From Streptomyces sp. ASQP_92 (GTDB lineage Bacteria; Actinomycetota; Actinomycetes; Streptomycetales; Streptomycetaceae), in the NCBI RefSeq assembly GCF_025399895.1, contig NZ_JAODUA010000002.1, positions 1-64,000 of the forward strand: DNA of 64,000 nt, given 5' to 3'. This document shows positions 41,720-50,462 of this stretch, piece by piece; position 1 is the first letter of the stretch; every line of letters begins with the position of its first letter. The position numbers and the translations under genes were made by a program. The notes below the pieces were generated by a model. That model was not told where the DNA came from. It made no database searches and saw only the letters and a program-made list of their open reading frames with translations.

Positions 41720-42621
41720 AGGTCGGATGCATCGGGCTCGGGGACATCGCGCAGAAGGCCTATCTGCCGGTTCTGACCACGCTCGCGGGCACGGAGCTGC
41801 ATCTTCAGACCCGTACCCCCGCCACGCTCGCCGCGGTGGCCGCGGCCCACCGCATACCGGCCGCGCAGTGCCACACCGGCCTCGACTCGCTGCTCGCCCA
41901 GGGGCTCGACGCGGCGTTCGTCCACGCGCCGACCGCGGTGCACCCCGAGATCGTGACCCGGCTGCTCGAAGCGGGCGTCCCGACCTATGTCGACAAGCCG
42001 CTGGCGTATGAACTGGCCGAGTCCGAGCGGCTGGTGGCGCTCGCCGAGGAGCGCGGCGTCGGCCTCGCCGTCGGCTTCAACCGGCGCCTCGCGCCCGGCT
42101 ACGCCCAGTGCGCCGACCACCCGCGCGAGCTGATCCTGATGCAGAAGAACCGCGTCGGCCTGCCCGAGGACCCGCGCACCCTGGTGCTCGACGACTTCAT
42201 CCACGTCGTGGACACGCTGCGCTTCCTGGCGCCCGGCCCGATCGAGCACACCGTCGTGCGCGCCCGGGTCCGCGGGGGTCTGATGGAGCACGTCGTCCTT
42301 CAGCTCTCGGGCGACGGCTTCACCGCGATCGGCACCATGAACCGGATGAACGGGTCCACCGAGGAGATCCTGGAGGTCTCGGGCCAGGACACCAAGCGCC
42401 AGGTCCTGAATCTGGCCGAGGTCGTCGACCACAAGGGCCAGCCGTCGGTGCGCCGCCGCGGCGACTGGGTGCCCGTGGCCCGTCAGCGCGGCATCGAGCA
42501 GTCCGTCCTCTCCTTCCTCGACGCCGTACGGGCCGGAAAGACGCTCAGCGCACAGGACGCGCTGGCGACTCACGAGCTGTGCGAGAGGGTGGTGCGGGAA
42601 GCCCTGGAGCAGGCTTCCTGA
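41716..42621 (+). CDS. Gfo/Idh/MocA family oxidoreductase
   Basis: 301 residues: Rossmann start VKVGCIGLGDIAQKAYLPVL, then VDKPLAYELAESE (catalytic-type Lys of the EKP motif, here DKP) and a C-terminal beta-sheet domain. The substrate, sugar or cyclitol or other, is unknown. GTG 41716 overlaps the monooxygenase stop, with AGGAGA upstream, so the two are translationally coupled and share TetR control. The 3' end overlaps the convergent lnt gene by 77 bp. Confidence 0.9.
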   Translation: MKVGCIGLGDIAQKAYLPVLTTLAGTELHLQTRTPATLAAVAAAHRIPAAQCHTGLDSLLAQGLDAAFVHAPTAVHPEIVTRLLEAGVPTYVDKPLAYELAESERLVALAEERGVGLAVGFNRRLAPGYAQCADHPRELILMQKNRVGLPEDPRTLVLDDFIHVVDTLRFLAPGPIEHTVVRARVRGGLMEHVVLQLSGDGFTAIGTMNRMNGSTEEILEVSGQDTKRQVLNLAEVVDHKGQPSVRRRGDWVPVARQRGIEQSVLSFLDAVRAGKTLSAQDALATHELCERVVREALEQAS

Positions 42622-44116
42622 GCGCCCGCGCGCCCTCGGCCGCGCCATAGGCGCCGAGCGCGACCAGCGCCGCGTGCACCGCCCAGTCGCCCAGGCGCAC
42701 ATAGGGCGTGGTGCCGGTCGCCAGCGGGACGTCGTACACCGCGGAGGTACTGGCCGAGGTGGGCAGCCACGCTCCGATCCGGGCGCCGTCGGGACCGTAG
42801 GCGGCGCTGATGCCGGTCAGGGTGGCATGCACCATCGGGCGGCCCGTCTCGGCGGCGCGCAGCGCGGCCAGCGAGGCGTGCTGGGCGGGCGCCCAGGTGT
42901 CCTGGAACGACGAGGTCGAGGACTGCGCGATGAGCAACTGAGCGCCACCGCGCACCAGATGACGGCTCATGTCGGGGAACGCCGACTCGAAGCACACCAG
43001 GGGACCCAGCCGCGCCCCGTCCGGCAGCGTCATCACCACCGGAGTGGTGCCGCGCCGGCGGTCCTCGTCGGCCGCCTTGCCGACCGAGGTCGCCCAGCCG
43101 AGCAGCGAACGCGCCGGGATGTACTCGCCGAACGGCACGAGCCGCATCTTGTCGTAGCGCTGCCCGGTGGGGCCGTGGGGGCCCACGAGGACCGAGCTCT
43201 TGAAGATGCCGGGCTTGTCGGACCTGCGCGCGTCCACGTTCACCAGGACGTCCGCGCCGACCTCCGTGGAGAGTTTCGCGATCCGCGCCGCCAGATCCGG
43301 CCTGGCCGCCAGGTCCTGCCCGACGCTGCTCTCGCCCCATACGACGAGGTCCACGTGCTGCCCCGCGAGGGCGCGGGTCAGCACCTCACCGCGGGCGAAC
43401 CGAGCGTCACCGTTCTCGATCACGCCCGGCTGCACCACGGCGACCCTGATCCGGCCGTCCCCCTTCATGTGCGGAGCCCACATCCAGACGCCCCCAGCCG
43501 CCAGGGCGCACACCACGAGCGCGGACACCATGGCGAGACGAGCGGGGCGCAGCACCACCAGGAGGGCGACGGCGGTGTTCACCGCCACCACGAGCAGGCT
43601 CACCAGCCACACCCCGCCCACCGACGCCAGTCGCAGCGCGAAGGGCACCTCCCACTGGCTCGCGCCGAGCAACCCCCACGGCCCGCCCAGCCCCTGCCAC
43701 GACCGGCAGAGCTCCACCACCAGCCAGCCCGACGGCACCACCGCGACCGCGGCCAGCGCACGCGGCACGGAGGGACGGCCCCCCATGGCAGAGCGCACCA
43801 GGACGCCCCACGGCGCCCACAACAGCCCGAGAAGCCCGGCCAGGACCACGATGAAGACGCTCAGGCTCGGCAGCAGCCAGTGGTGCACCGCCAGCATGAA
43901 ACCCGTGCCGCCGAGCCAGCCGTCGAGCGCGGCCCGCCGGGCGCTGCCCGCCGAGCGCACGAGCAGCAGCAACGGCACCAGCGCCCCATAGGCGAGCCAC
44001 CACAGCGCCGGCGCCGGGAAGGCGAGCGCGGGCAGCGCCCCCGCGAGCAGCGCGGCCGCGCCGCGCCACCAGGCGGAGCTCAGGCGTGGACCGTGACGGC
44101 CGACCGGGATCCGCAT
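42545..44116 (-). CDS. lnt: Apolipoprotein N-acyltransferase
   Basis: 523 residues. The N-terminal third has about six to eight membrane helices, followed by a nitrilase-like domain with the Glu-Lys-Cys triad: VVWGESSVGQD (Glu), RYDKMRLVPFGEY (Lys) and LVCFESAFPD (Cys). It adds the third acyl chain to lipoproteins in the membrane. A Pro-rich tail closes the protein. Streptomycetes carry two lnt homologues; this one lies in the expected place. Confidence 0.93.
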   Translation of the reverse strand: MRIPVGRHGPRLSSAWWRGAAALLAGALPALAFPAPALWWLAYGALVPLLLLVRSAGSARRAALDGWLGGTGFMLAVHHWLLPSLSVFIVVLAGLLGLLWAPWGVLVRSAMGGRPSVPRALAAVAVVPSGWLVVELCRSWQGLGGPWGLLGASQWEVPFALRLASVGGVWLVSLLVVAVNTAVALLVVLRPARLAMVSALVVCALAAGGVWMWAPHMKGDGRIRVAVVQPGVIENGDARFARGEVLTRALAGQHVDLVVWGESSVGQDLAARPDLAARIAKLSTEVGADVLVNVDARRSDKPGIFKSSVLVGPHGPTGQRYDKMRLVPFGEYIPARSLLGWATSVGKAADEDRRRGTTPVVMTLPDGARLGPLVCFESAFPDMSRHLVRGGAQLLIAQSSTSSFQDTWAPAQHASLAALRAAETGRPMVHATLTGISAAYGPDGARIGAWLPTSASTSAVYDVPLATGTTPYVRLGDWAVHAALVALGAYGAAEGARALRKPAPGLPAPPSRTARESPARPVR

Positions 44117-44228
44117 ACCGCGCCTCCTTGCCCACCCCCGTGATCAGTTGGCTTCCCGCACTGCCAGTGTGCGGGAGAGGCGGCGTCGCGGACAGACGGC
44201 CCCGCGCCCGGCGCGCCCCGTCCGCCCC

Positions 44229-44708
44229 TCAGTTCCCGGCGAGCGCCCCCGACATCCGCCGCCACTTCTCGTGCACGGTCACCGAGCCGAGCCGCCACCC
44301 GGCCTCGGTACGGATCAGCGAGAACGCGTAGCGCCCACCGGATTCGAAGTCGGGCGCCGACGGGGTCCCGCCGCCGTCTGCGCCGAAGCACATCGGGTTG
44401 AGGTAGTCGGCGCGCAGCTCGGCGCGGTCGCCCGGGTAACCACCGAGGTCCTGGAGGGCGAGCAGCCGGTTGGCGATGAGGTGCTGGCGGACCGGGAAGA
44501 GCCGCATGGTCTCCGCGAGCCACTGGGCCACCTCCTCGACCGAGCCCTCGATGCCGCCCGCGGCGCCGTAGTCCGCGCGCCCGTCGGCGGTGAACAGGGC
44601 GCGGTAGGCGGTCCAGTCCCCGTCGTCGACGGCCGCCGCGTATCCGGTGATGAGTTCGTCGATGGCCAAGCGGTCGAGGAGGGTTCCGAGATCCACGCGC
44701 TGTGTCAT
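44229..44708 (-). CDS. Nuclear transport factor 2 / SnoaL-like protein
   Basis: 159 residues: TLLDRLAIDELITGYAAAVD at the N-terminus, DWTAYRALFTADGRADYGAA and a C-terminal beta strand (RYAFSLIRTEAGWRLGSVTV). The cone-shaped NTF2 fold serves as an isomerase, cyclase or binding protein; the ligand is unknown. It is divergent from an enoyl-CoA hydratase. Confidence 0.9.
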   Translation of the reverse strand: MTQRVDLGTLLDRLAIDELITGYAAAVDDGDWTAYRALFTADGRADYGAAGGIEGSVEEVAQWLAETMRLFPVRQHLIANRLLALQDLGGYPGDRAELRADYLNPMCFGADGGGTPSAPDFESGGRYAFSLIRTEAGWRLGSVTVHEKWRRMSGALAGN

Positions 44709-44791
44709 CGGCTCAGTCTCCGCCAGTGGGACCCGAACGCCAAGAGCCCGTCGCTTGTGGCCCGTTGACGCTTCGTGCTACCGCTGGCGCC

Positions 44792-45577
44792 ATGACGGAC
44801 GAGACGACTCCCGCGGTACGCAGCGAACACGACGGCCCGGTCACCACGGTGATCCTGTCGCGTCCCGGGGCGCGCAACGCGGTGGACGGCCCCACCGCCC
44901 GGGCGCTCGCCGACGCCTTCCGTGCCTTCGAGGCGGACGAGCGGGCGGCGGTCGCGGTGCTCTGGGGCGAGGGCGGCACGTTCTGCGCGGGCGCCGACCT
45001 CAAGGCGATCGGCACCGAACGCGGCAACACGGTGACCGAGGACGGCGACGGGCCGATGGGCCCGACCCGGCTGCGGCTCTCCAAGCCGGTGATCGCGGCC
45101 GTGGCCGGCCACGCGGTGGCGGGCGGCCTCGAACTCGCGCTCTGGTGCGATCTGCGGGTGATGGAGGAGGACGCCGTGTTCGGGGTGTTCTGCCGGCGCT
45201 GGGGCGTGCCGTTGATCGACGGCGGGACGGTACGCCTGCCCCGGCTGATCGGGGCCGGCCGCGCCATGGACCTCGTCCTGACGGGCCGGCCGGTGGACGC
45301 GGCCGAGGCGCACGCCATCGGTCTAACCGACCGGATCGTGCCGCCCGGCACCGCGCGCACCCGGGCCGAGCGCCTGGCCGCGGAGATCGCCGCCTTCCCG
45401 CAGACGTGTCTGCGCCACGACCGGATGTCGCTGCTCGAACAGGAGGGCCTCGGGGAGTCCGAGGCGCTGCTCAACGAGGTGCGCCACGGCGCCCACGCGC
45501 TGGGCGAGGCGGCCGAGGGCGCCGCCCGGTTCACGGCGGGGGCGGGCCGGCACGGAGCCTTCGACAACTCCCCCTGA
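44792..45577 (+). CDS. Enoyl-CoA hydratase/isomerase family protein
   Basis: 261 residues, crotonase fold: oxyanion-hole blocks GGTFCAGADLKAIG and AVAGHAVAGGLELALWCDLR. The first catalytic Glu position of ECH (the GG-x-x-E region) is kept as GGLELAL, while the later region reads WGVPLIDGGTVRLPRLIG. Hydration or isomerisation of an enoyl-CoA is likely. ATG 44792 lies close behind TACCGC, which may be a -10 of a nearly leaderless transcript. Confidence 0.9.
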   Translation: MTDETTPAVRSEHDGPVTTVILSRPGARNAVDGPTARALADAFRAFEADERAAVAVLWGEGGTFCAGADLKAIGTERGNTVTEDGDGPMGPTRLRLSKPVIAAVAGHAVAGGLELALWCDLRVMEEDAVFGVFCRRWGVPLIDGGTVRLPRLIGAGRAMDLVLTGRPVDAAEAHAIGLTDRIVPPGTARTRAERLAAEIAAFPQTCLRHDRMSLLEQEGLGESEALLNEVRHGAHALGEAAEGAARFTAGAGRHGAFDNSP

Positions 45578-45601
45578 AACAAGGTCCGTTGGGGCCGTGC
45601 G

Positions 45602-46402
45602 CTACGGCCGGCGGATGTAGGGCGTCGTCAGCGTGAGCGGGGTGAAGCCGAGGCGCCGCAGGATGGGGCGGCTCCGGTCCGAGGCGTCGACCTGGAGGTA
45701 GCGGTAGCCGCGCTCGGCGGCGATGCGGGTGCGATACGCGATCAGGGCGCGGTAGATGCCCCGGCCGCGCCACTCGGGCAGGGTGCCGCCGCCCCACAGA
45801 CTGGCGAACTCGGTACCGGGGTGGGCATCCATGCGGGCAGCGCTCACCGGGACCTCCCCCGCCATGGCCACGACCGCCGTGACGGTGTCGGGAACCTCGG
45901 CGAACTGGGCGAGCAGGCGCTCGCCCAGGGCGGCCGACGGCCGGCCGAAGGCACCGTCGTGGACGCGGTTCATGAGGGCCACTCCGGCCTCGTCGGTCAC
46001 CGGGCGCAGGGTGATACCGGCCGGGGGCTCGACGTCGAGGGGGAGGTCGGCGACCCGGGCGACCATCACGGTCTCCTCGGGCTCGGCCTCGAACCCGGCC
46101 GCAGCCAGGCGCCGCCCGAGGTCGGCGGGGCGGTCGTGGGCGTACAGCTTCCACTCGAACTCGCTGCCCAGCGAGGCGAAGTGGCGTACCTGCGCGGCGA
46201 TTTCGGCGTCCGCGCCCGACGCGGTCAGGTCGGACCAGAGGATCCCGTTCCACACGGGGGCGGGCCCCACCTGCCGTACTACGCCGCCGGACCGCTCGAC
46301 CGTGGCGCCCGGGCCGTCCGGCTGGGCGTGCCGGCGCATCTGCCGGTCGAAGACCGCGAGCAATTCGTCATCGGGGGCGCCGGCCGGCGCGTCGGTGTGC
46401 AT
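45602..46402 (-). CDS. GNAT family N-acetyltransferase
   Basis: 266 residues. The C-terminal GNAT domain (about 128-260) has the acetyl-CoA loop in GGGTLPEWRGRGIYRALIAY and the following Arg/Tyr-rich helix; the N-terminal 120 residues form a degenerate second GNAT-like half. Substrate unknown. It faces the enoyl-CoA hydratase tail to tail, 24 nt apart. Confidence 0.9.
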   Translation of the reverse strand: MHTDAPAGAPDDELLAVFDRQMRRHAQPDGPGATVERSGGVVRQVGPAPVWNGILWSDLTASGADAEIAAQVRHFASLGSEFEWKLYAHDRPADLGRRLAAAGFEAEPEETVMVARVADLPLDVEPPAGITLRPVTDEAGVALMNRVHDGAFGRPSAALGERLLAQFAEVPDTVTAVVAMAGEVPVSAARMDAHPGTEFASLWGGGTLPEWRGRGIYRALIAYRTRIAAERGYRYLQVDASDRSRPILRRLGFTPLTLTTPYIRRP

Positions 46403-46453
46403 CGGGCCACTTCACCAGTGGGCGCGGGGCCCGGCAACCGAATTGGGGGCGGC

Positions 46454-46651
46454 TCAGGCCCGCGGCTTCGAGACGGCTCCCGCGGGGAGCGGGGTCGTCT
46501 CACCGACCGCCGCGGCCCAGTCGGCGAGCAGCCGCTCGTACTCCTCGGCGGGCCACTGTCCGTCCGCGCCGTCGACGAGCGCACGGATGGCGTCGTTGGC
46601 GGCATCCGCGTCGGACGGCGCGGGGCCGGGACGCTCGGAGGAGGAAGACAT
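46454..46651 (-). CDS. Small acidic protein, paralogue of the 58-residue protein nearby
   Basis: 65 residues. NDAIRALVDGADGQWPAEEY and LADWAAAVGE align with the protein encoded at 46769-46945. No known domain. TAGCCT lies 6 nt before ATG 46651 on the minus strand, with no ribosome site, so the transcript is probably leaderless. Confidence 0.7.
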   Translation of the reverse strand: MSSSSERPGPAPSDADAANDAIRALVDGADGQWPAEEYERLLADWAAAVGETTPLPAGAVSKPRA

Positions 46652-46768
46652 GCGACCAGGCTACGGGTCCGCTCGGACACTCGGCCCCGCCCGCTCCGTC
46701 GAAGTGCAGGTGGGAGCGGTGCGGGGTGGTCAAGGTCACAGCCGTGGGGGGTTTTGGAGCGGCGTACG

Positions 46769-46945
46769 TCACGCTGCCTGGGCGGTGTCGACGCGTACCG
46801 CGGCGGCCCATTCGACGAGGAGCCAGTGGTAGCGCTCCTCCTCGTCGGGCGAGAGGCGGCCGTCGGACTGCTCCCACAGCGAGCGGATGTCCGCGTTCAC
46901 CACGTCGGCAGGGCGAAGGGAACGGCAGTCGTAAGTCGGGGGCAT
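46769..46945 (-). CDS. 58-residue protein, paralogue of the 65-residue protein next to it
   Basis: Reads MPPTYDCRSLRPADVVNADI, then RSLWEQSDGRLSPDEEERYH and LLVEWAAAVRVDTAQAA. The NxxIRxLxxxxDGxxxxxExERxxxLLxxWAAAV core matches the neighbouring 65-residue protein, which supports both as real genes. TAGGCT at 46952-46957 on the minus strand lies 6 nt before the ATG, a leaderless layout identical to its paralogue. It is easily missed because of its length. Function unknown. Confidence 0.72.
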   Translation of the reverse strand: MPPTYDCRSLRPADVVNADIRSLWEQSDGRLSPDEEERYHWLLVEWAAAVRVDTAQAA

Positions 46946-47165
46946 GGGGCAAGCCTACGGCCACGAGGTGACCCACCGCCACGGAGTAGGAACTCTCAGC
47001 CAACATGGAGCAGTTGAGGGGCGTGAGGCGACCGGTACACAGCGGCCGGGGAGCGAGAACCGGACGGCGAGAACCGGACACGCCGCGCCGCGCCCGCGCC
47101 AACTGTCCGCCGCCACCGAGGCGTTGTCCCGCACGAGGACAGGCCCCGCCGCCTATCCTCGCGCA

Positions 47166-47543
47166 ATGGAGCAGAGCGAGGTTCTCAAACGAGTGATCGG
47201 CATTCTCACCGAGGCCGGGGACTACCGCCGCCGCATCGAGGAGGACGGCGAACAAGGGCCCCGGGACACGGAGATCGGCATCGTGACCGCACTGCTCAAC
47301 GAGACGATGCCGCACATCCGGATCCCGGCCGACGCGACGCCGCAGGAGATGGCCACCCTGGTGGCGAGGGAGGTCGGCGGGGCCATCCGGCAGCTCGTGG
47401 CCGCCTTCAGCCTGGCGTTCCTGGCCCTGGCCCAGGTCCACGACTCCGGGGAGCCGGACATGTCGTCGGCCGATGTGTTGCGGGATCTGGCGCTGCGCGC
47501 GGAGGAGGCCAAGGGGGACGGGCCGCAGGCGCCGCAGGGCTGA
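47166..47543 (+). CDS. Hypothetical helical protein
   Basis: 125 residues, predicted mostly helical: EVLKRVIGILTEAGDYRRRI and ATLVAREVGGAIRQLVAAFS with a moderately hydrophobic stretch VAAFSLAFLALAQVHDSG. Not recognised. TATCCT lies 6 nt before ATG 47166 and no ribosome site is present, so a leaderless message is likely. It is convergent with uppP, 30 nt away. Confidence 0.75.
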   Translation: MEQSEVLKRVIGILTEAGDYRRRIEEDGEQGPRDTEIGIVTALLNETMPHIRIPADATPQEMATLVAREVGGAIRQLVAAFSLAFLALAQVHDSGEPDMSSADVLRDLALRAEEAKGDGPQAPQG

Positions 47544-47573
47544 GCGCCTCGACTGCGGCACCGCCGGGCCGGG

Positions 47574-48446
47574 TCAGAGGCCGCCACCCGCGTCCGGGGC
47601 GAGGGTGCCGGCGGCAATGAGGACGAACAGGGCGATGCCCAGCAGGACGCGGTAGATGACGAACGGCATGAAGCTCTTGGTCGTGATGAACGTCATGAAC
47701 CACGCGATGACCGCGTATCCCACCGCGAAGGCGATGACCGCGGCCACCAGGGTGGGCAGCAGGGGGGCCTGCCCCGGGCCGCCCGCGTCCTTCAGCTCGA
47801 AGACCCCCGACGCGAGGACGGCCGGAACGGCGAGCAGGAAGGAGTAACGGGCCGCGGCCTCGCGGGTGTAGCCCATCAGCAGGCCGCCGCTGATGGTGGC
47901 GCCGGAGCGGGAGACACCCGGGATGAGCGCCATGGCCTGGCAGATGCCGTAGATCAGGCCGTCCTTGGTGCCGAGTTCGCGCAGCGACTTGCGTTCTCGG
48001 GCGGCCCGGTGGCGGCCGCCCGACTCGTCACGCGCCGCCAGGCGGTCGGCGATGCCGAGCACGACGCCCATCGCGATCAGGGTGGTGGCGATCACCCGCA
48101 GATCGCGGAACGAGGTGTCGATCTGGTGCTTGAGGACGATGCCGAGCACCCCGATCGGGATCGAACCGACGATGACCAGCCAGCCCATCCGCGCGTCGTG
48201 GTCGGCGCGCAGCGAGCGGTCGGTGAGCGAGCGGAACCAGGCCGAGACGATCCGCGCGATGTCGGAGCGGAAGTAGATCAGGACGGCCGTCTCGGTGCCG
48301 ATCTGGGTGATCGCGGTGAACGCCGGCCCGGGATCCTGCCACCCCGCGAAGGCGGCCGTCAGCCGCAGATGAGCGCTGGAGGAGATCGGCAGGAACTCCG
48401 TAAGACCCTGGACGAGCCCGAGTATGAACGATTCGAACCAAGACAT
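47574..48446 (-). CDS. uppP: Undecaprenyl-diphosphatase
   Basis: 290 residues, about eight membrane helices. The BacA/UppP motifs are intact: LGLVQGLTEFLPISSSAHL near 9 and PGVSRSGATISGG near 171. It recycles the undecaprenyl carrier for peptidoglycan and wall polymers and gives bacitracin resistance when abundant. ATG 48446 is the family-typical start MSWFESFILG. Confidence 0.95.
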   Translation of the reverse strand: MSWFESFILGLVQGLTEFLPISSSAHLRLTAAFAGWQDPGPAFTAITQIGTETAVLIYFRSDIARIVSAWFRSLTDRSLRADHDARMGWLVIVGSIPIGVLGIVLKHQIDTSFRDLRVIATTLIAMGVVLGIADRLAARDESGGRHRAARERKSLRELGTKDGLIYGICQAMALIPGVSRSGATISGGLLMGYTREAAARYSFLLAVPAVLASGVFELKDAGGPGQAPLLPTLVAAVIAFAVGYAVIAWFMTFITTKSFMPFVIYRVLLGIALFVLIAAGTLAPDAGGGL

Positions 48447-48618
48447 GGGGTGCTGCGCCATCCAAGGGGGGTCGGGGTCACGGCCGTTGGGCACGCCGAG
48501 GACCCGCCGGAACGCCGGGGCGGCCGCGGGCCCCCCCGGTGATCTCGCGCGGATCGAGGGGCACGGTAACGAGCCCGGGTTAACGGACGGTTGACGCCGC
48601 GAGGCCTGCGGGCAGCGC

Positions 48619-48664
48619 GCCGGTCCCATCCCGCACCGGCGGGCGGGGGCGGGATGGGACCGGC
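48619..48664 (-). terminator. 16-bp hairpin between two minus-strand genes
   Basis: Perfect inverted repeat 48619-48634 with 48649-48664, GC-rich 14-nt loop. It lies 5 nt after the stop of the VTT-domain gene and upstream of uppP, so it ends the VTT transcript. Confidence 0.75.
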
Positions 48665-48669
48665 CGCCG

Positions 48670-49374
48670 CTACCGCTTGCGCAGCCCCTGCCGCTTGCGC
48701 CAGGCCACCGTCGCGGCGGCGGCGCCGCTCAGGACGATGAAGCCCATGGCGATCAGAAAGGGGGGCGAGGTCGGCGACGAGGCGCTGCCGCCCGCGACGA
48801 CGTAGGCGAGGGTGTTGGGGACCGAACCGAGCCCCGTCGCCAGGAGGAACGGTGCCCACCCCATGCGGGAGACCGCCGCGCAGTAGTTGGCGGCGGCGAA
48901 CGGCACCCCGGGGAACAACCGGATCACCATCATCGAGCGGAATCCGTGCCGCGACAGCTGGCCGTCCGCGGCCGTCAGCCAGCGTCCGCGCACCAGCGGC
49001 CGCAGCGCGTCCTGGCCCAGCACCCGGCCGAGACCGAACGCGATGCCCGCGCCCAGGACCGTGCCCCCCAGCGACGACACGAACCCGGCCGAGGTGGCGA
49101 AGAGGGCCCCGGCCGCCAGGTTGAGGATCGGGCGCGGCACGAACGCCGCGGCGCACAGCCCGTACGCCAGCGCGAACAGGGCCACCGCACCGGCGCCGCC
49201 CAGTTCGGGCAGCCGGCCGTCGGCGAGCAGCCGCTGCGGCTGGAGCACCAGCACGGCACTCCCCGCGGCCGCGAGCACCACCACGAGCAGCGTCAGTCTC
49301 GACCACGGCGAGAGCAGTGCTCTCCCACAGCGTGCGGCGAGACCGGACGTGGACCGGGCAGCGGGCTCGAACAT
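48670..49374 (-). CDS. TVP38/TMEM64 (VTT) family membrane protein
   Basis: 234 residues with about five helices. FVPRPILNLAAGALFATSAG, SRHGFRSMMVIRLFPGVPFA and NYCAAVSRMGWAPFLLATGL are the VTT/SNARE-associated signature, distantly related to DedA. Role probably in lipid or envelope homeostasis. TACTCT lies 6 nt before ATG 49374, suggesting leaderless transcription. It is divergent from the AlkD-like gene. Confidence 0.88.
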   Translation of the reverse strand: MFEPAARSTSGLAARCGRALLSPWSRLTLLVVVLAAAGSAVLVLQPQRLLADGRLPELGGAGAVALFALAYGLCAAAFVPRPILNLAAGALFATSAGFVSSLGGTVLGAGIAFGLGRVLGQDALRPLVRGRWLTAADGQLSRHGFRSMMVIRLFPGVPFAAANYCAAVSRMGWAPFLLATGLGSVPNTLAYVVAGGSASSPTSPPFLIAMGFIVLSGAAAATVAWRKRQGLRKR

Positions 49375-49471
49375 CCGGGGAGAGTAACCGACAAAGGGCC
49401 TCGCCCGCCGTAAGCGAAGTCCCGCGCGAAGTCCTCCACCCCGTCCGCCCGCCGTGCGTACGGTGGGCTCC

Positions 49472-50170
49472 ATGACCCCTCGCGCACCCCACAGCCCGCT
49501 CGCCGACGAGGTGCTCGCCCGCCTGGTGCGGATCTATCCCGGCGGCGGGGACCCGCACCGGGCCGGTGAGATGGACGCGTACATGAAGGGCGTCGCGCCC
49601 TTCCTCGGCATCCGCAGCCCCGAGCGCCGCGCGCTGTCGCGGACGGTGCTCGACGGCCTGGCGAAGCCCACCGAGGCGGACTGCGCGGCCGTGGCGCTGC
49701 GGTGCTGGGCGCTCCAGGAGCGCGAGTACCACTACTTCGCGGTGGACTACCTGCGCCGATACGTCCCGGTCTGCTCGTCGGCGTTCCTGCCGGTCGCCCG
49801 GCACCTCGTCGTCACCACCTCCTGGTGGGACACCGTCGACCACCTCGCGGCGCATGTCGTCGGCCCCCTGGTCGCCGCCGACGAGGAGCTGACCGCGGTG
49901 ATGGACCGCTGGATCGACGACGACGACCTCTGGCTCGCGCGCACCGCCCTGCTCTACCAGCTCACCTACAAGGAGCGCACCGACCCCGACCGCCTCTTCG
50001 ACTTCTGCCTGCGGCGCGCGGCGGACCCGGACTTCTTCATCCGCAAGGCCATCGGCTGGAGCCTGCGCGAGTACGCCAAGAGCGACCCGGGCGCCGTCCG
50101 CGCCTTCGTGGCGGCCGAGGGCGCACGGCTGTCCCCGCTGTCCGTGCGCGAGGCCCTGAAGAACCTGTGA
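49472..50170 (+). CDS. AlkD-like DNA alkylation repair protein
   Basis: 232 residues of HEAT-like repeats: MKGVAPFLGIRSPERRALSR, TTSWWDTVDHLAAHVVGPL and FIRKAIGWSLREYAKSDPGA contain the Trp, Asp and Arg that line the lesion pocket in AlkD. It should excise bulky or cationic alkylated bases. TACGGT lies 7 nt before ATG 49472, a probable leaderless start. Unlike dinB and ung it lacks the TTGTCAGTG promoter. Confidence 0.88.
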   Translation: MTPRAPHSPLADEVLARLVRIYPGGGDPHRAGEMDAYMKGVAPFLGIRSPERRALSRTVLDGLAKPTEADCAAVALRCWALQEREYHYFAVDYLRRYVPVCSSAFLPVARHLVVTTSWWDTVDHLAAHVVGPLVAADEELTAVMDRWIDDDDLWLARTALLYQLTYKERTDPDRLFDFCLRRAADPDFFIRKAIGWSLREYAKSDPGAVRAFVAAEGARLSPLSVREALKNL

Positions 50171-50246
50171 CGGGGGTTGGCCGCGCCAACTCCCGCCCGG
50201 CGAAAACCATTCGACGCGTCCGCACCCACCAGGGATGATCGGCGAC

Positions 50247-50366
50247 ATGTCCAGGTACGCCTTCCTCGCAGCGCCGTCCGCAGTCGCGGGCGCGCTGAAG
50301 GCTGCCGTCCTCACCGCGGCCGGCGTGTACGCGGCCGCAGCGCCCCTCGGCGGCGCCCGAAGCTGA
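50247..50366 (+). CDS. Possible 39-residue hydrophobic peptide
   Basis: MSRYAFLAAPSAVAGALKAA followed by a second hydrophobic half and TGA at 50364-50366. The Ala/Leu/Val-rich sequence could form one membrane helix. Support is limited to normal codon bias and position in a 290-bp gap between the AlkD-like gene and tuf3; ATG 50235 is an alternative start. It could be untranslated leader of tuf3. Confidence 0.3.
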   Translation: MSRYAFLAAPSAVAGALKAAVLTAAGVYAAAAPLGGARS

Positions 50367-50462
50367 CCCTTCCCGGATATTCCGGCGGACCCCGCACGGG
50401 GAGGGTCGGCCGGATCCAGGGGTCCCAGCTCAGCTCCGCGACCACGCGAGGGACACTCAGCC

